From Bradyrhizobium sp. NAS80.1 (lineage in GTDB: Bacteria; Pseudomonadota; Alphaproteobacteria; Rhizobiales; Xanthobacteraceae), in the NCBI RefSeq assembly GCF_001908205.1, contig NZ_LGHL01000052.1, forward strand, positions 56,917 to 120,916: DNA of 64,000 nt, in the 5' to 3' direction. Shown here one piece after another: positions 17,406 through 26,864 of this stretch. Under the pieces are notes generated by a model that did not search any database, was not told where the DNA came from, and saw nothing but the letters and a program-made list of their open reading frames with translations. Within the stretch, counting starts at the first letter, position 1. Every line of letters begins with the position of its first letter. The translations under genes and the position numbers were made by a program.

Positions 17406-19433
17406 ATGTTTCCAGCAAAAATCTATGTCGGTCAGATCGCCGTCGTGTTCAGCATCGTTGTGGTGTCGACGTGGGGCGCGACGCAATGGACCGCTGCAGC
17501 TCTCGGCTATCAGCAGCGGCTGGGCGAGCCCTGGTTCCTGATCGTCGGCTATCGCGTCTATCTGCCTTGGCGATTGTTCGAGTGGTGGTTCGCCTACGAG
17601 GCCTATGCGCCCGAGATATTCGAGGAGGGCGGAGCCATCGCCGCCACCGGTGGCATCGCGGGCGCGCTGTTTGCGATCGTCAATTCGGTGTGGCGCGCGC
17701 GCCAAAGCCAGATGGTGACGACTTACGGTTCGGCTCGGTGGGCGATGGCGAAGGAGATCAAGGCGGCCGGCTTGTTCGCGTCGAAGGGCGTTTTCTTAGG
17801 CCGTCTTGAAAACAACTATCTGCGCCACGACGGCCCGGAGCACGTCATGTGCTTTGCGCCAACGCGGTCGGGCAAGGGCGTCGGACTGGTCTTGCCCACA
17901 TTGCTCTCGTGGACGTCGTCGGCGGTGGTGCACGACATCAAGGGCGAAAACTGGGAACTGACCTCCGGCTGGCGATCGACGTTCTCGCATTGCCTGTTGT
18001 TCAATCCCACGGATTCGCGGAGCGCCCGCTACAATCCGCTGCTTGAGGTGCGCAAAGGAGCGGCCGAAGTCCGCGACGTCCAGAACATCGCTGACATCCT
18101 GGTCGACCCTGAAGGCGCGCTCGAACGCCGTACCCATTGGGAAAAGACCAGTCATTCGCTGCTGGTCGGCGTCATTCTGCACGTCCTTTATGCAGAAGAG
18201 ACGAAGACGCTCACCCGCGTCACCGAGATCCTGGCCGACCCCGCGCAGTCCTTCGAAAAGACGCTCAGGATCATGCTGGCAACCAATCACCTCGGCACCG
18301 AGGCGGAGCCGAAAGTACACCCCGTCGTCGCCGCGACCGCACGAGAGCTTCTGAACAAGTCCGAGAACGAGCGCTCCGGCGTTCTCTCGACCGCCGTGAG
18401 CTTTCTCGGACTATATCGCGATCCCGTCGTCAGCCGAAACACGGAGAATTGCGACTGGCGCATCGCGGATCTCGTGAGTGCCGACAAGCCGGTCACGCTT
18501 TATCTGGTCGTTCCGCCTTCGGACATCAGCCGCACCAAACCGCTAATCAGGCTGATCCTCAATCAGATCGGCCGCCGACTGACCGAGACGCTGAATACCA
18601 AGGCCGGTGGCCCCACGCACCGCCAGCTCCTGATGATGCTGGATGAGTTTCCGGCACTTGGCCGGCTCGACTTCTTCGAAAGCGCTCTCGCGTTCATGGC
18701 CGGCTATGGCATCCGCGCCTATCTGATTGCGCAATCGCTCAACCAGATCGCAAAGGCCTACGGCGAAAACAACGCGATCCTGGACAATTGTCACGTCCGT
18801 ATTGCCTTTGCCGCCAACGACGAGCGCACCGCCAAACGCATTTCGGACGCCCTTGGGACCGCAACCGAACTACGTGCACAGCGCAACTATGCCGGTCATC
18901 GGCTGGCTCCCTGGCTCGGCCATGTCATGGTCAGCCGCCAGGAGACCGCGCGTCCTTTGCTGACGCCAGGCGAAGTGATGCAGCTGCCGCCCGACCAGGC
19001 CATCGTTTTGGTTTCGGGCCTTGCACCGGTCCGGGCGATCAAGCTCCGGCATTATGAGGACGCAAACTTCGTCAACCGCCTGCGCAAGCCGCCATCCTTG
19101 GCGGATGACGAATATGCCGACCGGCCGCCGGCCCGCACTGACGATTGGCGCGGCGAGGTGCGCACCACCGACCTTCGCCTGGCGACGCTGCCTTATCGCG
19201 AGCTCATGCAGGCTGGAGGCGAGGAGGGCGGTCTCAAGCAGCAACTGGCGTTGTTCGACGAAGCCGCACCTGCTGTGAGCGAGGCTCGCGTCTTCGAGGA
19301 GCGGCTGCTTGATGATGAGTCCGACGTCGCAGCTGACCGCAGCCAGATGCAGCAGGCCGCAAACGCATCCAGCGCCGTACGCCGAGCCCACGCCGTCACC
19401 CGCGACGACGACGACCTTCTTCCCTCTTTCTGA
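17406..19433 (+). CDS. traG: TraG/VirD4 type IV coupling protein
   Basis: 675 aa. Two N-terminal membrane segments (~8-30 and a second near 75-95) anchor it in the inner membrane. Walker A FAPTRSGKGVGLVLPTLL is at ~150, Walker B LLMMLDEFPALG at ~408, followed by QSLNQIAKAYGENNAILDNC. It carries the relaxosome (RlxS-DNA) to the Trb channel using ATP. ATG at 17406 gives MFPAKIYVGQ; a GTG 12 bases upstream is an alternative. It heads the traG-trb gene cluster and is followed 13 bp later by a CopG-like gene. Confidence 0.94.
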   Translation: MFPAKIYVGQIAVVFSIVVVSTWGATQWTAAALGYQQRLGEPWFLIVGYRVYLPWRLFEWWFAYEAYAPEIFEEGGAIAATGGIAGALFAIVNSVWRARQSQMVTTYGSARWAMAKEIKAAGLFASKGVFLGRLENNYLRHDGPEHVMCFAPTRSGKGVGLVLPTLLSWTSSAVVHDIKGENWELTSGWRSTFSHCLLFNPTDSRSARYNPLLEVRKGAAEVRDVQNIADILVDPEGALERRTHWEKTSHSLLVGVILHVLYAEETKTLTRVTEILADPAQSFEKTLRIMLATNHLGTEAEPKVHPVVAATARELLNKSENERSGVLSTAVSFLGLYRDPVVSRNTENCDWRIADLVSADKPVTLYLVVPPSDISRTKPLIRLILNQIGRRLTETLNTKAGGPTHRQLLMMLDEFPALGRLDFFESALAFMAGYGIRAYLIAQSLNQIAKAYGENNAILDNCHVRIAFAANDERTAKRISDALGTATELRAQRNYAGHRLAPWLGHVMVSRQETARPLLTPGEVMQLPPDQAIVLVSGLAPVRAIKLRHYEDANFVNRLRKPPSLADDEYADRPPARTDDWRGEVRTTDLRLATLPYRELMQAGGEEGGLKQQLALFDEAAPAVSEARVFEERLLDDESDVAADRSQMQQAANASSAVRRAHAVTRDDDDLLPSF

Positions 19434-19446
19434 AGAGCATCCCCCG

Positions 19447-19998
19447 ATGAAACCGAAACTGTCGGCCTATGTCAGCGATAGCGTGGCGCAACGCCTCGAG
19501 CTCGCAGCCAAGCGTCCCGGAGCCAACAAGTCAGCCATTGTCGATGCGGCGCTGGATCGCTTCCTCAACCCTGAGCGGGACACGAGCGGCGATGCGGCGC
19601 TTATCCGAAGGCTGGACCGGATCAGCCGGCAAGTGGAACGGGCCGACCGAGACCTCGGCGTCCTGGCGGAGACCATCGCGCTCTTCATCCGCTACTACCT
19701 GACCATCACCCCGCCGCTGCCGTCGCAAGATCAGGACGCAGCACGTGCACTGGGCCGCGAGCGGTTCGAGATGTTTGTCGCTCAGGTCGGCAAACGCGTC
19801 GCCTCCGGTGGCCGGCTTGTCGCCGACGTCATGGACCGTGTCAGCGCCTCCAAGCCCGATCTCTTCATGCGCAACCTCGAGGAGGGCGCCCCTCTGGGCG
19901 CTGTCCAAGCCAGCGATACTGGATCCCGCGCGCAAAGCGCGACGGGTGAGCCGCCGGAGCATTCTCCGGCAGGGCGAGAGGAGGTCGGCAATGTCTGA
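19447..19998 (+). CDS. CopG/ribbon-helix-helix family regulator between traG and trbB
   Basis: 183 aa. The N terminus (MKPKLSAYVSDSVAQRLELAA...NKSAIVDAALDRFL) is ribbon-helix-helix-like. A helical middle (RISRQVERADRDLGVLAETIALFIRYYL) follows, then a poorly conserved tail. Such a gene is regularly found between traG and trbB in rhizobial conjugation clusters and may bind DNA at the transfer region. It overlaps trbB by 8 bp. Its role as regulator is inferred from the fold. Confidence 0.8.
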   Translation: MKPKLSAYVSDSVAQRLELAAKRPGANKSAIVDAALDRFLNPERDTSGDAALIRRLDRISRQVERADRDLGVLAETIALFIRYYLTITPPLPSQDQDAARALGRERFEMFVAQVGKRVASGGRLVADVMDRVSASKPDLFMRNLEEGAPLGAVQASDTGSRAQSATGEPPEHSPAGREEVGNV

Positions 19999-20974
19999 CC
20001 TCCTCTCGCCAGAGACCCGCGAACGCCGCCGCGGCATGCTGCGGACCGCGATGGGACCAGCTATCGCGCTCGCCTTGGAGGAACCTGATGTCGTCGAGGT
20101 CATGGTCAATCCAGACGGGAAGCTGTGGCTTGACCGGCATGGCACGGGCCGCACTGATACCGGCGTCGCTCTGACGCCGCACGAGTCCGAGCGGATCATC
20201 CGGCTGGTCGCGAGCCACGTGCGGGCGGAAGCGAGCGGTTCGTCGCCAATCATCTCGGCGGAGCTTCCCGAAACCGGCGAACGCTTTGAAGGCGTCTTGC
20301 CGCCGGTTTCGCTCGCGCCGTGCTTTGCCATCCGAAAGCCCGCAACGACCACGTTTCGCTTGTCTGACTACGTCAAGGCGCAGATTGCCTCGCCGCTAAT
20401 GGCGAAGGTGTTGACCGCCGCGGTCACTGAGGCGCGCAGCATCTTGATCGCCGGCGGCACTGGATCGGGCAAGACGACACTTGCCAATGCGCTTCTTGCG
20501 GAGATCGCCGGCCTCGAAGAGCGGGTCGTCATTATCGAAGACACCCGCGAGCTGCGCTGCGAAGCCAAGGACGCCGTGACGCTCCGGACCAAGCCGGGCG
20601 TGGCGAGCCTTGCCGATCTCGTGCGCTCCACGCTGCGCTTGCGGCCCGACCGCATCATCGTCGGCGAGGTGAGGGGGGCCGAAGCTCTCGACATGCTGAA
20701 GGCCTGGAATACGGGCCACCCCGGCGGAATTGCCACGGTCCATGCCAATTCGGCACGAGCTGCGCTTTACCGGATCGAACAGCTCATCCAGGAAGCGGTC
20801 GCAACGGTGCCGCGCCGGCTCATTGCCGAGGCGATCGACCTTGTTGTGTTCATCAAGGGACGGGGTCCCGCACGGCGCATCGAGGCCGTCGCAGAGCTCA
20901 AAGGCCTCGATCCGTCGGGCGACTACCTGCTCGAGACCCCGCTCGGACTTCCAAACACCTCCCACCGCCCCTGA
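19991..20974 (+). CDS. trbB: TrbB (VirB11-type) T4SS ATPase
   Basis: 327 aa. An N-terminal domain (PDVVEVMVNPDGKLW) precedes the RecA-like domain with Walker A GGTGSGKTTLA (~154-164), an Asp box (IIEDTRELRC), Walker B-region RPDRIIVGEVRG and His box GHPGGIATVHANSA. A hexameric cytoplasmic ATPase that powers pilus assembly and transport. GAGGTCGGCA precedes ATG 19991. Confidence 0.96.
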   Translation: MSDLLSPETRERRRGMLRTAMGPAIALALEEPDVVEVMVNPDGKLWLDRHGTGRTDTGVALTPHESERIIRLVASHVRAEASGSSPIISAELPETGERFEGVLPPVSLAPCFAIRKPATTTFRLSDYVKAQIASPLMAKVLTAAVTEARSILIAGGTGSGKTTLANALLAEIAGLEERVVIIEDTRELRCEAKDAVTLRTKPGVASLADLVRSTLRLRPDRIIVGEVRGAEALDMLKAWNTGHPGGIATVHANSARAALYRIEQLIQEAVATVPRRLIAEAIDLVVFIKGRGPARRIEAVAELKGLDPSGDYLLETPLGLPNTSHRP

Positions 20975-20992
20975 CCTGAAGGAGACTGCATA

Positions 20993-21361
20993 ATGTCAAT
21001 TCGACTGCGTCTTTACGTGCGTTCGCGTCTTCGCGGCTTCTGCTCCTTGACCGGGCTTCCCTTGATGGAGTTCGGCGCTGCCTCGGCCTGCATGCTGCTC
21101 AGTGTCTCGGCGGCGCACGCCGCCGGCTCGGGCATGCCGTGGGAAGCTCCTCTTCAGCGCGTCCTGGAATCTGTGCAGGGGCCTGTCGCCAAAATCGTCG
21201 CGGTCATCATCATTACCGTGACCGGCATATCGCTGGCCTTCGGCGACACCTCCGGCGGGTTTCGCAAGATGGTCCAGGTCGTGTTCGGCCTCTCGATCGC
21301 TTTTGCGGCGAGCTCCTTCTTCCTTTCGTTTTTCTCGTTCGGTGGCGGAGCACTGATCTGA
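20993..21361 (+). CDS. trbC: TrbC (VirB2-type) pilin
   Basis: 122 aa. A long signal-peptide-like N terminus with Ala-x-Ala near SAAHAAGSG (~38-46) is followed by two membrane segments (IVAVIIITVTGISLAF; VVFGLSIAFAASSFFLSFF) separated by the short GDTSGGFRK loop. This is the conjugative pilin, processed by a signal peptidase and cyclised by TraF (7373-7912). AAGGAG lies before the ATG. It overlaps trbD in a TGATG junction. Confidence 0.92.
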   Translation: MSIRLRLYVRSRLRGFCSLTGLPLMEFGAASACMLLSVSAAHAAGSGMPWEAPLQRVLESVQGPVAKIVAVIIITVTGISLAFGDTSGGFRKMVQVVFGLSIAFAASSFFLSFFSFGGGALI

Positions 21362-21618
21362 TGCGCCCCGATGGCTTTGAACTCGTGCTCCACCGGTCAC
21401 TGACCGAGCCGATTCTGATCGGCGGCGCGCCGCGTGCGGCCGCCATCCTGATCGGGACCTTGTCGGCCGTGCTGGCGCTCGGCTTGCGGCTTTGGCTGGC
21501 AGGCCTCGTGCTCTGGGTCATGGGCCACGGTGCGGCCGTTTGGCTCGCAAAGCGGGACCCGGCCTTCGTTGAAGTCGCCATCCGTCACACCAAGCATAAA
21601 GGGCGGCTCGCATGTTGA
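21361..21618 (+). CDS. trbD: TrbD (VirB3-type) inner-membrane protein
   Basis: 85 aa. The N terminus LHRSLTEPILIGGAPR is diagnostic of TrbD/VirB3. Two membrane segments (AAAILIGTLSAVLALGLRLW; LAGLVLWVMGHGAAVWLA) follow. The protein works with the TrbE ATPase in pilus assembly. Its start overlaps the trbC stop and its end overlaps the trbE start by 7 bp. Confidence 0.93.
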   Translation: MRPDGFELVLHRSLTEPILIGGAPRAAAILIGTLSAVLALGLRLWLAGLVLWVMGHGAAVWLAKRDPAFVEVAIRHTKHKGRLAC

Positions 21619-24201
21619 ACCTGAGAGAATTCCGTAGCCATGCGTATCGGCTGGCTGATTGGCTGCCATGGGCGTGCTTGGTCGCACCGGGCGTCATCCT
21701 CAACAAGGATGGCAGCTTCCAACGGACGATACGCTACCGCGGACCGGACCTCGACAGCGCGACCGAGGCTGAGCTGATGAGCGTCGCCTCACGCGTCAAC
21801 AACGTGCTGAAGCGTTTTGGCTCAGGTTGGGCTCTGTTCTTTGATGCCACGCGCATTCCGGCGTCCGCATATCCGAGGTCGGAATTTCCCGATGCGGTGT
21901 CCTGGCTGGTGGATGAAGAGCGGCGGGCGGCTTTTGAAGGCGCCGCTGGGGTGGCGTGGGAGGATCCGTCACGTCCTGGCGGGCAGCACTTCGAGAGTGT
22001 GTGGCATCTGACCTTGACGTACTTGCCGCCCGCCGAGCGGATCTCGCGCCTTGAGGGCCTGTTCCTTGAGCGCCCGAAGGAAAGGGGGCGGGCGCAGGGA
22101 GAAGGACAGCGCTTTCGGCGCGGCCAGTCCGCTATTGACGTCGGCCGAGGCAAAGATCCCGCTCAGCACGACATTCATGAGGGCGAGACTGAGAGCCAGC
22201 GAAGATTTGACAGCGAGGAGCCGGGCTATCGCGATCATCTTCGAAGGTTCATCCAGGAAACCGACCGGGCGATCGACCTGCTCTCGTCGGTCTTGCCCGA
22301 GATCTGGCCTCTGAACGATGCGGAGACGCTGACTTATCTTCATAGCTGCGTCTCGACCAAGCGCCACCCGGTCAACGTTCCCAGAATTCCGGCCTATCTG
22401 GATTGTTTCCTGAGCGACGAGCCGCTGACCGGCGGATTGTCGCCGGCAATCGGGCGGAGCCATCTTCGCGTTCTCACCGTCCTCGGATTTCCGCACGTCA
22501 CCTTTCCGGGCCTGCTCGATGAATTGAACCGGCTCGGCGTTGCCTATCGCTGGGCAACCCGGTTCATTCCGCTCGATCGCACCCAGGCGAACGCGACACT
22601 GTCACGTTACCGGCGGCAATGGTTTGCCAAGCGGAAGTCGCTTGCCGCGATCCTCAAAGAGGTCATGTTCAACGAGCAGGCGGCGCTGCTCGACACCGAC
22701 GCCAGCAACAAGGCTCTCGACGCCGACGCAGCTCTCTCCGAGCTTGGCGACGATCTGGTTGCCTTCGGCTACATCACGACGACCGTCACCGTCAGCGACG
22801 AGGACTCGCATCAAGCGGAGGAGAAGATCCGCGCGGTCGAGCGGGTGATCAATAGCCGCGGGTTCACGGCGATCCGCGAAAGCGTCAATGCGGTTGAAGC
22901 CTGGCTCGGAGGTCTGCCGGGGCAAGCCTATGCCAACATCCGCCAGCCGATCGTTCACACGCTAAACCTCGCCCATATGTGCCCATTGTCGGCGGTATGG
23001 GCCGGACCTGAGCGGTGTGAGCACCTTGACGGCCCGCCGCTTCTGATCGCCAAGACCAAGGGCGCGACCCCGTTTCGATTGTCGCTCCACGCCGGCGATG
23101 TAGGGCATACGATCATTGTCGGCCCCACAGGGGCGGGCAAGTCGGTCCTGCTTTCGATGCTCGCGCTTCAATTCCGTCGCTACCCACACGCTCAACTGAT
23201 CACCTTTGACAAGGGCCGGTCGGCACGGGCCACCACGCTGGCTTTGTCGGGGGCTTGGTACGAGCTAGGCGCCAAGGGCGGGATCGCGTTTCAGCCGCTC
23301 AAGGATGTCGCCGAGGAGGGGGGCGAGACTCTGGGCGCTGGACTGGCTTTGCGGCGTGCTCGCCCATGAGCGCGTGACCGTGACGCCCGAAGTCAAGGAG
23401 ACGCTCTGGTCGGCGCTGAGGAGCCTTGGCTCCGCGCCGGTCCCGCAGCGGACGATGACCGGACTCGTGGCGCTGCTTGCCCGCGACGCGCTACGTCAGG
23501 CGCTTCAGCCCTACACGCTTGAAGGGCCTTACGGCCGCTTCCTCGATGCAGATGCCGACCGTCTTTCCGGCGCGGACGTGCTGACCTTCGAGATGGAAGA
23601 GCTGATGGCTTTGCCAGGCTTGGTGGCGCCCGTCCTGACCTATCTCTTCCACACCCTCGAAGATCGCTTCGACGGCCGGCCCACGCTGCTGGTGCTGGAT
23701 GAAGCCTGGGTGTTCCTGGACGACCCGCTGTTCGCGAGCCGCATTCGCGAATGGTTGAAGACGCTGCGCAAGAAGAACGTCTCGGTTATTTTTGCGACCC
23801 AGTCGCTGGCCGATATCGCCGACAGCCAGATTGCGCCCGCGATCATCGAATCCTGTCCCAGCCGGATCTTCCTCCCGAATCCTCGTGCGCTGGAGCCGAC
23901 CCAGACAGAGACCTATCGCCGGTTCGGTCTGAACGACACGCAGATTCGCCTGATCGCGGAGGCATTCCCCAAGCGCGACTACTATCTGCAGTCACGTGCC
24001 GGCAACCGCCTGTTCGAACTTGGCCTCGGACCGGTGGCGCTCACCCTGGTCGCGGCATCCTCGCCCGAGGATCAACGAGCGATCGACGCTGTCCTGTCCC
24101 GCTCCGGCCCCCATCACTTTGCCAAGCGCTATCTCGCCGAACGAGACATGCACTGGGCTGCAAACCTGATCAGCACCTTCGAACAAGCCCACGAGATCTG
24201 A
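21612..24201 (+). pseudogene. trbE: TrbE (VirB4-type) ATPase, split by one extra G in a G6 run
   Basis: Together the two frames make a full ~860-aa TrbE: 21612 to about 23320 (Walker A VGPTGAGKSVLL at ~502-513) and about 23323-24201 (Walker B LLVLDEAWVFLDD; QSLADIADSQI; KRDYYLQSRAGN). The expected joint ...EEGARLWALDWL needs five Gs, but 23318-23323 has six, so the frame shifts and would stop at 23369 as ...LALRRARP. The gene is otherwise perfectly conserved. A homopolymer sequencing error, slippage-based switching or a recent null mutation are all possible. TrbE is essential for transfer in this family. Confidence 0.9.
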
Positions 24202-24228
24202 CCTCAACCTCAATCCCTGGAGTATTCC

Positions 24229-24981
24229 ATGCTCGAAAGTATCGGCCGCACGTTCTTGGGTACAACCTCAAGGATTATCATAACGACAATACTATCATTT
24301 GTCATCGCCGTGAACGGGTCCCGACGGCTCGGAGCGTTCGATATCGTCTTTGATCCTACGAACTACAGCCAGAATCTTCTGACCGCCGCGCGTGCGCTTG
24401 AGCAGATCAACAATCAGATCAGGAGCCTCGAAAACCAGGCGCAGTCGCTGCTCAATCAGGCCAAGAACCTCACGAGCCTTCCCACAAGCGTGGTCGGTCA
24501 GCTTACTTCGACAATCACTCAGATGAACAGCCTGATCGCTCAGGCGAAAAACCTCTCATTCGATGTTCAGAAGAGCCAGCAGGATTTCGAACGCCTTTAC
24601 CCCCGCCAATATGCGGCGGCCGTTTCGTCCGACAAGATGGTTCAGGACGCGACATCGCGCTGGGACAACAGCTACGACGGGCTGAAGCAGTCCCTCACCA
24701 TTCAGTCGGCGATCGTCAGCTCTCTGGACCAGGATGGGCAGACGCTTCGAACGCTAATGGCCAATTCTTCAGCTGCAGTCGGCTCGCTGCAGGCTCAACA
24801 GTCCGGCAACGAGCTGCTCGGCCTTCAGATCAAGCAGTCATTGCAGACCCAGGCGCTGCTTGCGACCCAGGCGCGCGCGGACACGTTGCGTGCGGCCGAA
24901 CAACAGGCATCATCAGCCGCTGCGAAGGAGCGGTTTAACCGCTTCATCGGTGACGGCCATGCCTACGCCGGCGGCAAGTAG
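24229..24981 (+). CDS. trbJ: TrbJ (VirB5-type) minor pilus protein
   Basis: 250 aa. A hydrophobic N-terminal export signal (~12-30) is followed by the family block FDPTNYSQNLLTAARALEQINNQIRSLENQAQ and long Gln-rich helices (SLQAQQSGNELLGLQIKQSLQTQ). It is periplasmic, at the pilus tip/T4SS. TGGAG lies 9 bases before the ATG. The separate TrbK entry-exclusion lipoprotein gene often found next is absent here; trbL follows after 11 bp. Confidence 0.92.
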   Translation: MLESIGRTFLGTTSRIIITTILSFVIAVNGSRRLGAFDIVFDPTNYSQNLLTAARALEQINNQIRSLENQAQSLLNQAKNLTSLPTSVVGQLTSTITQMNSLIAQAKNLSFDVQKSQQDFERLYPRQYAAAVSSDKMVQDATSRWDNSYDGLKQSLTIQSAIVSSLDQDGQTLRTLMANSSAAVGSLQAQQSGNELLGLQIKQSLQTQALLATQARADTLRAAEQQASSAAAKERFNRFIGDGHAYAGGK

Positions 24982-24992
24982 GTGAGGGCGCC

Positions 24993-26156
24993 ATGGCTGA
25001 TCTCTCTGTCATTGACCGCTTCACCGAGACATTCTCGCGCTATATCGACTCCGGCTTCGGTCTTCTGTCCAGCGATGTCTCATTCCTGAGTTCCACGTTG
25101 ATCGGCATCGACCTGACGCTTGCCGGACTTGCCTGGAGCATGCGTGCCGACGACCACATCCTCGTCACGCTCGCCAAGAAGGTGCTCTATGTCGGTGCCT
25201 TCGCGTTCATCATCGGCAACTTCAAGAGCCTTGCCGATATTGTCTTCGCGTCGTTCTCCAGCATTGGACTGAAGGCATCGGGCGGGAGCTTAAGTGCGGC
25301 CGACTTGGCGCGGCCGGGCTTTGTCGCCTCGGCCGGGTTTACGGCGGCTCATCCACTTCTGGAGGAGACCGGCCAATTCTCAGGCTTTGACGTGCTGACC
25401 AATCTGCCGACGATCCTGATCCTGCTGTTCTGCTGGATCTTGATCGTGCTCGCGTTCTTCGTCCTGTCGGTGCAGCTCTTCGTCACGCTGATCGAATTCA
25501 AGCTGACGACGCTCGCAAGCTTCATTCTCGTGCCGTTTGCGCTGTGGGGAAAGACCGCGTTCCTGGCAGAAAAGACGCTCGGCAACGTGGTCGCCTCAGG
25601 GGTCAAGGTGATGGTTCTCGCGATCATCATCGGCATCGGCTCGACCATCTTCGGTCAGCTCGCGAGCACGTTGTCGCGGCCGGTCGATATCGTGTCGGCC
25701 ATGAGCTTGTTGCTTGCGGCCCTTTCGCTGTTCGGCCTTGGGATCTTCGGCCCAGGAATCGCGGCGGGATTGGTCTCAGGTGCACCTCAGCTTGGCGCCG
25801 GTGCCGCCGCGGGAACGGTGGCGGGGGCTGCTGCTATCGCGATCGGCGGCGGAGCGGTAGCCGCTGGTGGGCTGCGTATTGCGGCTGGCGGTTCAATGGC
25901 TGCGGTTCGGTCCGCAGCGTCGCTCACCGGAGCGTCTTCGGCTGCGGGCACGGCAGCCCGGGCTTCAACCGTGGATCAGCTCTCAAGCTCGAGCACAGGC
26001 GGTGCAACGAACGGAGCGGCTGCTTCCAGCGCAGGTCGTGCCGCGATCTCGTCAGCACGGGGACACGCAAGGGAAGCAGCTCAGGTCGCTGCTCACACCC
26101 TGAAGGAGGGGGACAAGGGCGGGCATTCTTCGGGCCCGAAGCTGGGGGAGGAGTAG
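24993..26156 (+). CDS. trbL: TrbL (VirB6-type) polytopic membrane protein
   Basis: 387 aa with about six membrane segments between ~40 and 270 (e.g. TIILLFCWILIVLAFFVLSVQLFVTLIEF; SFILVPFALWGKTAFLAEKTLGNVV). A Gly/Ala/Ser-rich, low-complexity C-terminal cytoplasmic/periplasmic tail follows, which is usual for TrbL. It forms part of the inner-membrane channel for the DNA-relaxase substrate. The gene lies 3 bp before trbF. Confidence 0.92.
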   Translation: MADLSVIDRFTETFSRYIDSGFGLLSSDVSFLSSTLIGIDLTLAGLAWSMRADDHILVTLAKKVLYVGAFAFIIGNFKSLADIVFASFSSIGLKASGGSLSAADLARPGFVASAGFTAAHPLLEETGQFSGFDVLTNLPTILILLFCWILIVLAFFVLSVQLFVTLIEFKLTTLASFILVPFALWGKTAFLAEKTLGNVVASGVKVMVLAIIIGIGSTIFGQLASTLSRPVDIVSAMSLLLAALSLFGLGIFGPGIAAGLVSGAPQLGAGAAAGTVAGAAAIAIGGGAVAAGGLRIAAGGSMAAVRSAASLTGASSAAGTAARASTVDQLSSSSTGGATNGAAASSAGRAAISSARGHAREAAQVAAHTLKEGDKGGHSSGPKLGEE

Positions 26157-26159
26157 GAT

Positions 26160-26864
26160 ATGGCAGGCCATCCCTTTCAGCGCGTGTCTGTTCGCTATGG
26201 CGAGACGCCAGAGCCGGTAACCCCCTATCAAAAGGCCGCTCAGGTTTGGGACGAGCGGCTGGGCTCCGCGCGCGTACAAGCGAGCAACTGGCGGCTGGCG
26301 GCACTAACAGCCATCGGTCTGTCCGGCGTTCTCGGACTGACGATCTTTACCCAGATCGCCCGCTCCGGGGTCGTCCCTTACGTGGTCGAGGTCGATCGGC
26401 TCGGTGAAGTCCGCGCAGTCGGGCCGGCGCTCGAAGCCTACCAGCCGTCGGATGCGCAAATTGCACACTTCCTTGCGCGGTTCATCGAGAACGTTCGGTC
26501 TCTGTCCATCGATCCGGTCATCGTCCGGGCGAACTGGCTGCGTGCCTACGACTTCGTCACCGATCGTGGCGCGCAGGCTTTGAACGACTACGCGCGGGAA
26601 GCCGACCCGTTCACGAAGATCGGCTCCAAGACCGTGACCGCCGAAGTCACGTCCGTCGTGCGTGCGTCAAGCGACAGCTTCGAGATCCGCTGGAAGGAAA
26701 ACGCCTACGAGAACGGTGCGATCGCAAAGACCGAGCGCTTCACCGGTCTCGTCACCACCGTTCTCAAGCCGCCCGCAGATGCCGAAACGCTGCGGAAGAA
26801 CCCTCTCGGTCTCTACGTCCATTCCCTCAACTGGTCGCGCGACCTCATTGGAGACGCCAAATGA
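26160..26864 (+). CDS. trbF: TrbF (VirB8-type) inner-membrane scaffold
   Basis: 234 aa. A cytoplasmic N terminus (RVSVRYGETPEPVTPYQKAAQVWDERLG) precedes one membrane segment (~46-64, LAALTAIGLSGVLGLTIFTQI) and a periplasmic VirB8 domain (PYVVEVDRLGEVRAVGPA, RFIENVRSLSIDPVIVRANW). It bridges inner- and outer-membrane parts of the conjugation channel. It overlaps trbG by 4 bp. Confidence 0.95.
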   Translation: MAGHPFQRVSVRYGETPEPVTPYQKAAQVWDERLGSARVQASNWRLAALTAIGLSGVLGLTIFTQIARSGVVPYVVEVDRLGEVRAVGPALEAYQPSDAQIAHFLARFIENVRSLSIDPVIVRANWLRAYDFVTDRGAQALNDYAREADPFTKIGSKTVTAEVTSVVRASSDSFEIRWKENAYENGAIAKTERFTGLVTTVLKPPADAETLRKNPLGLYVHSLNWSRDLIGDAK

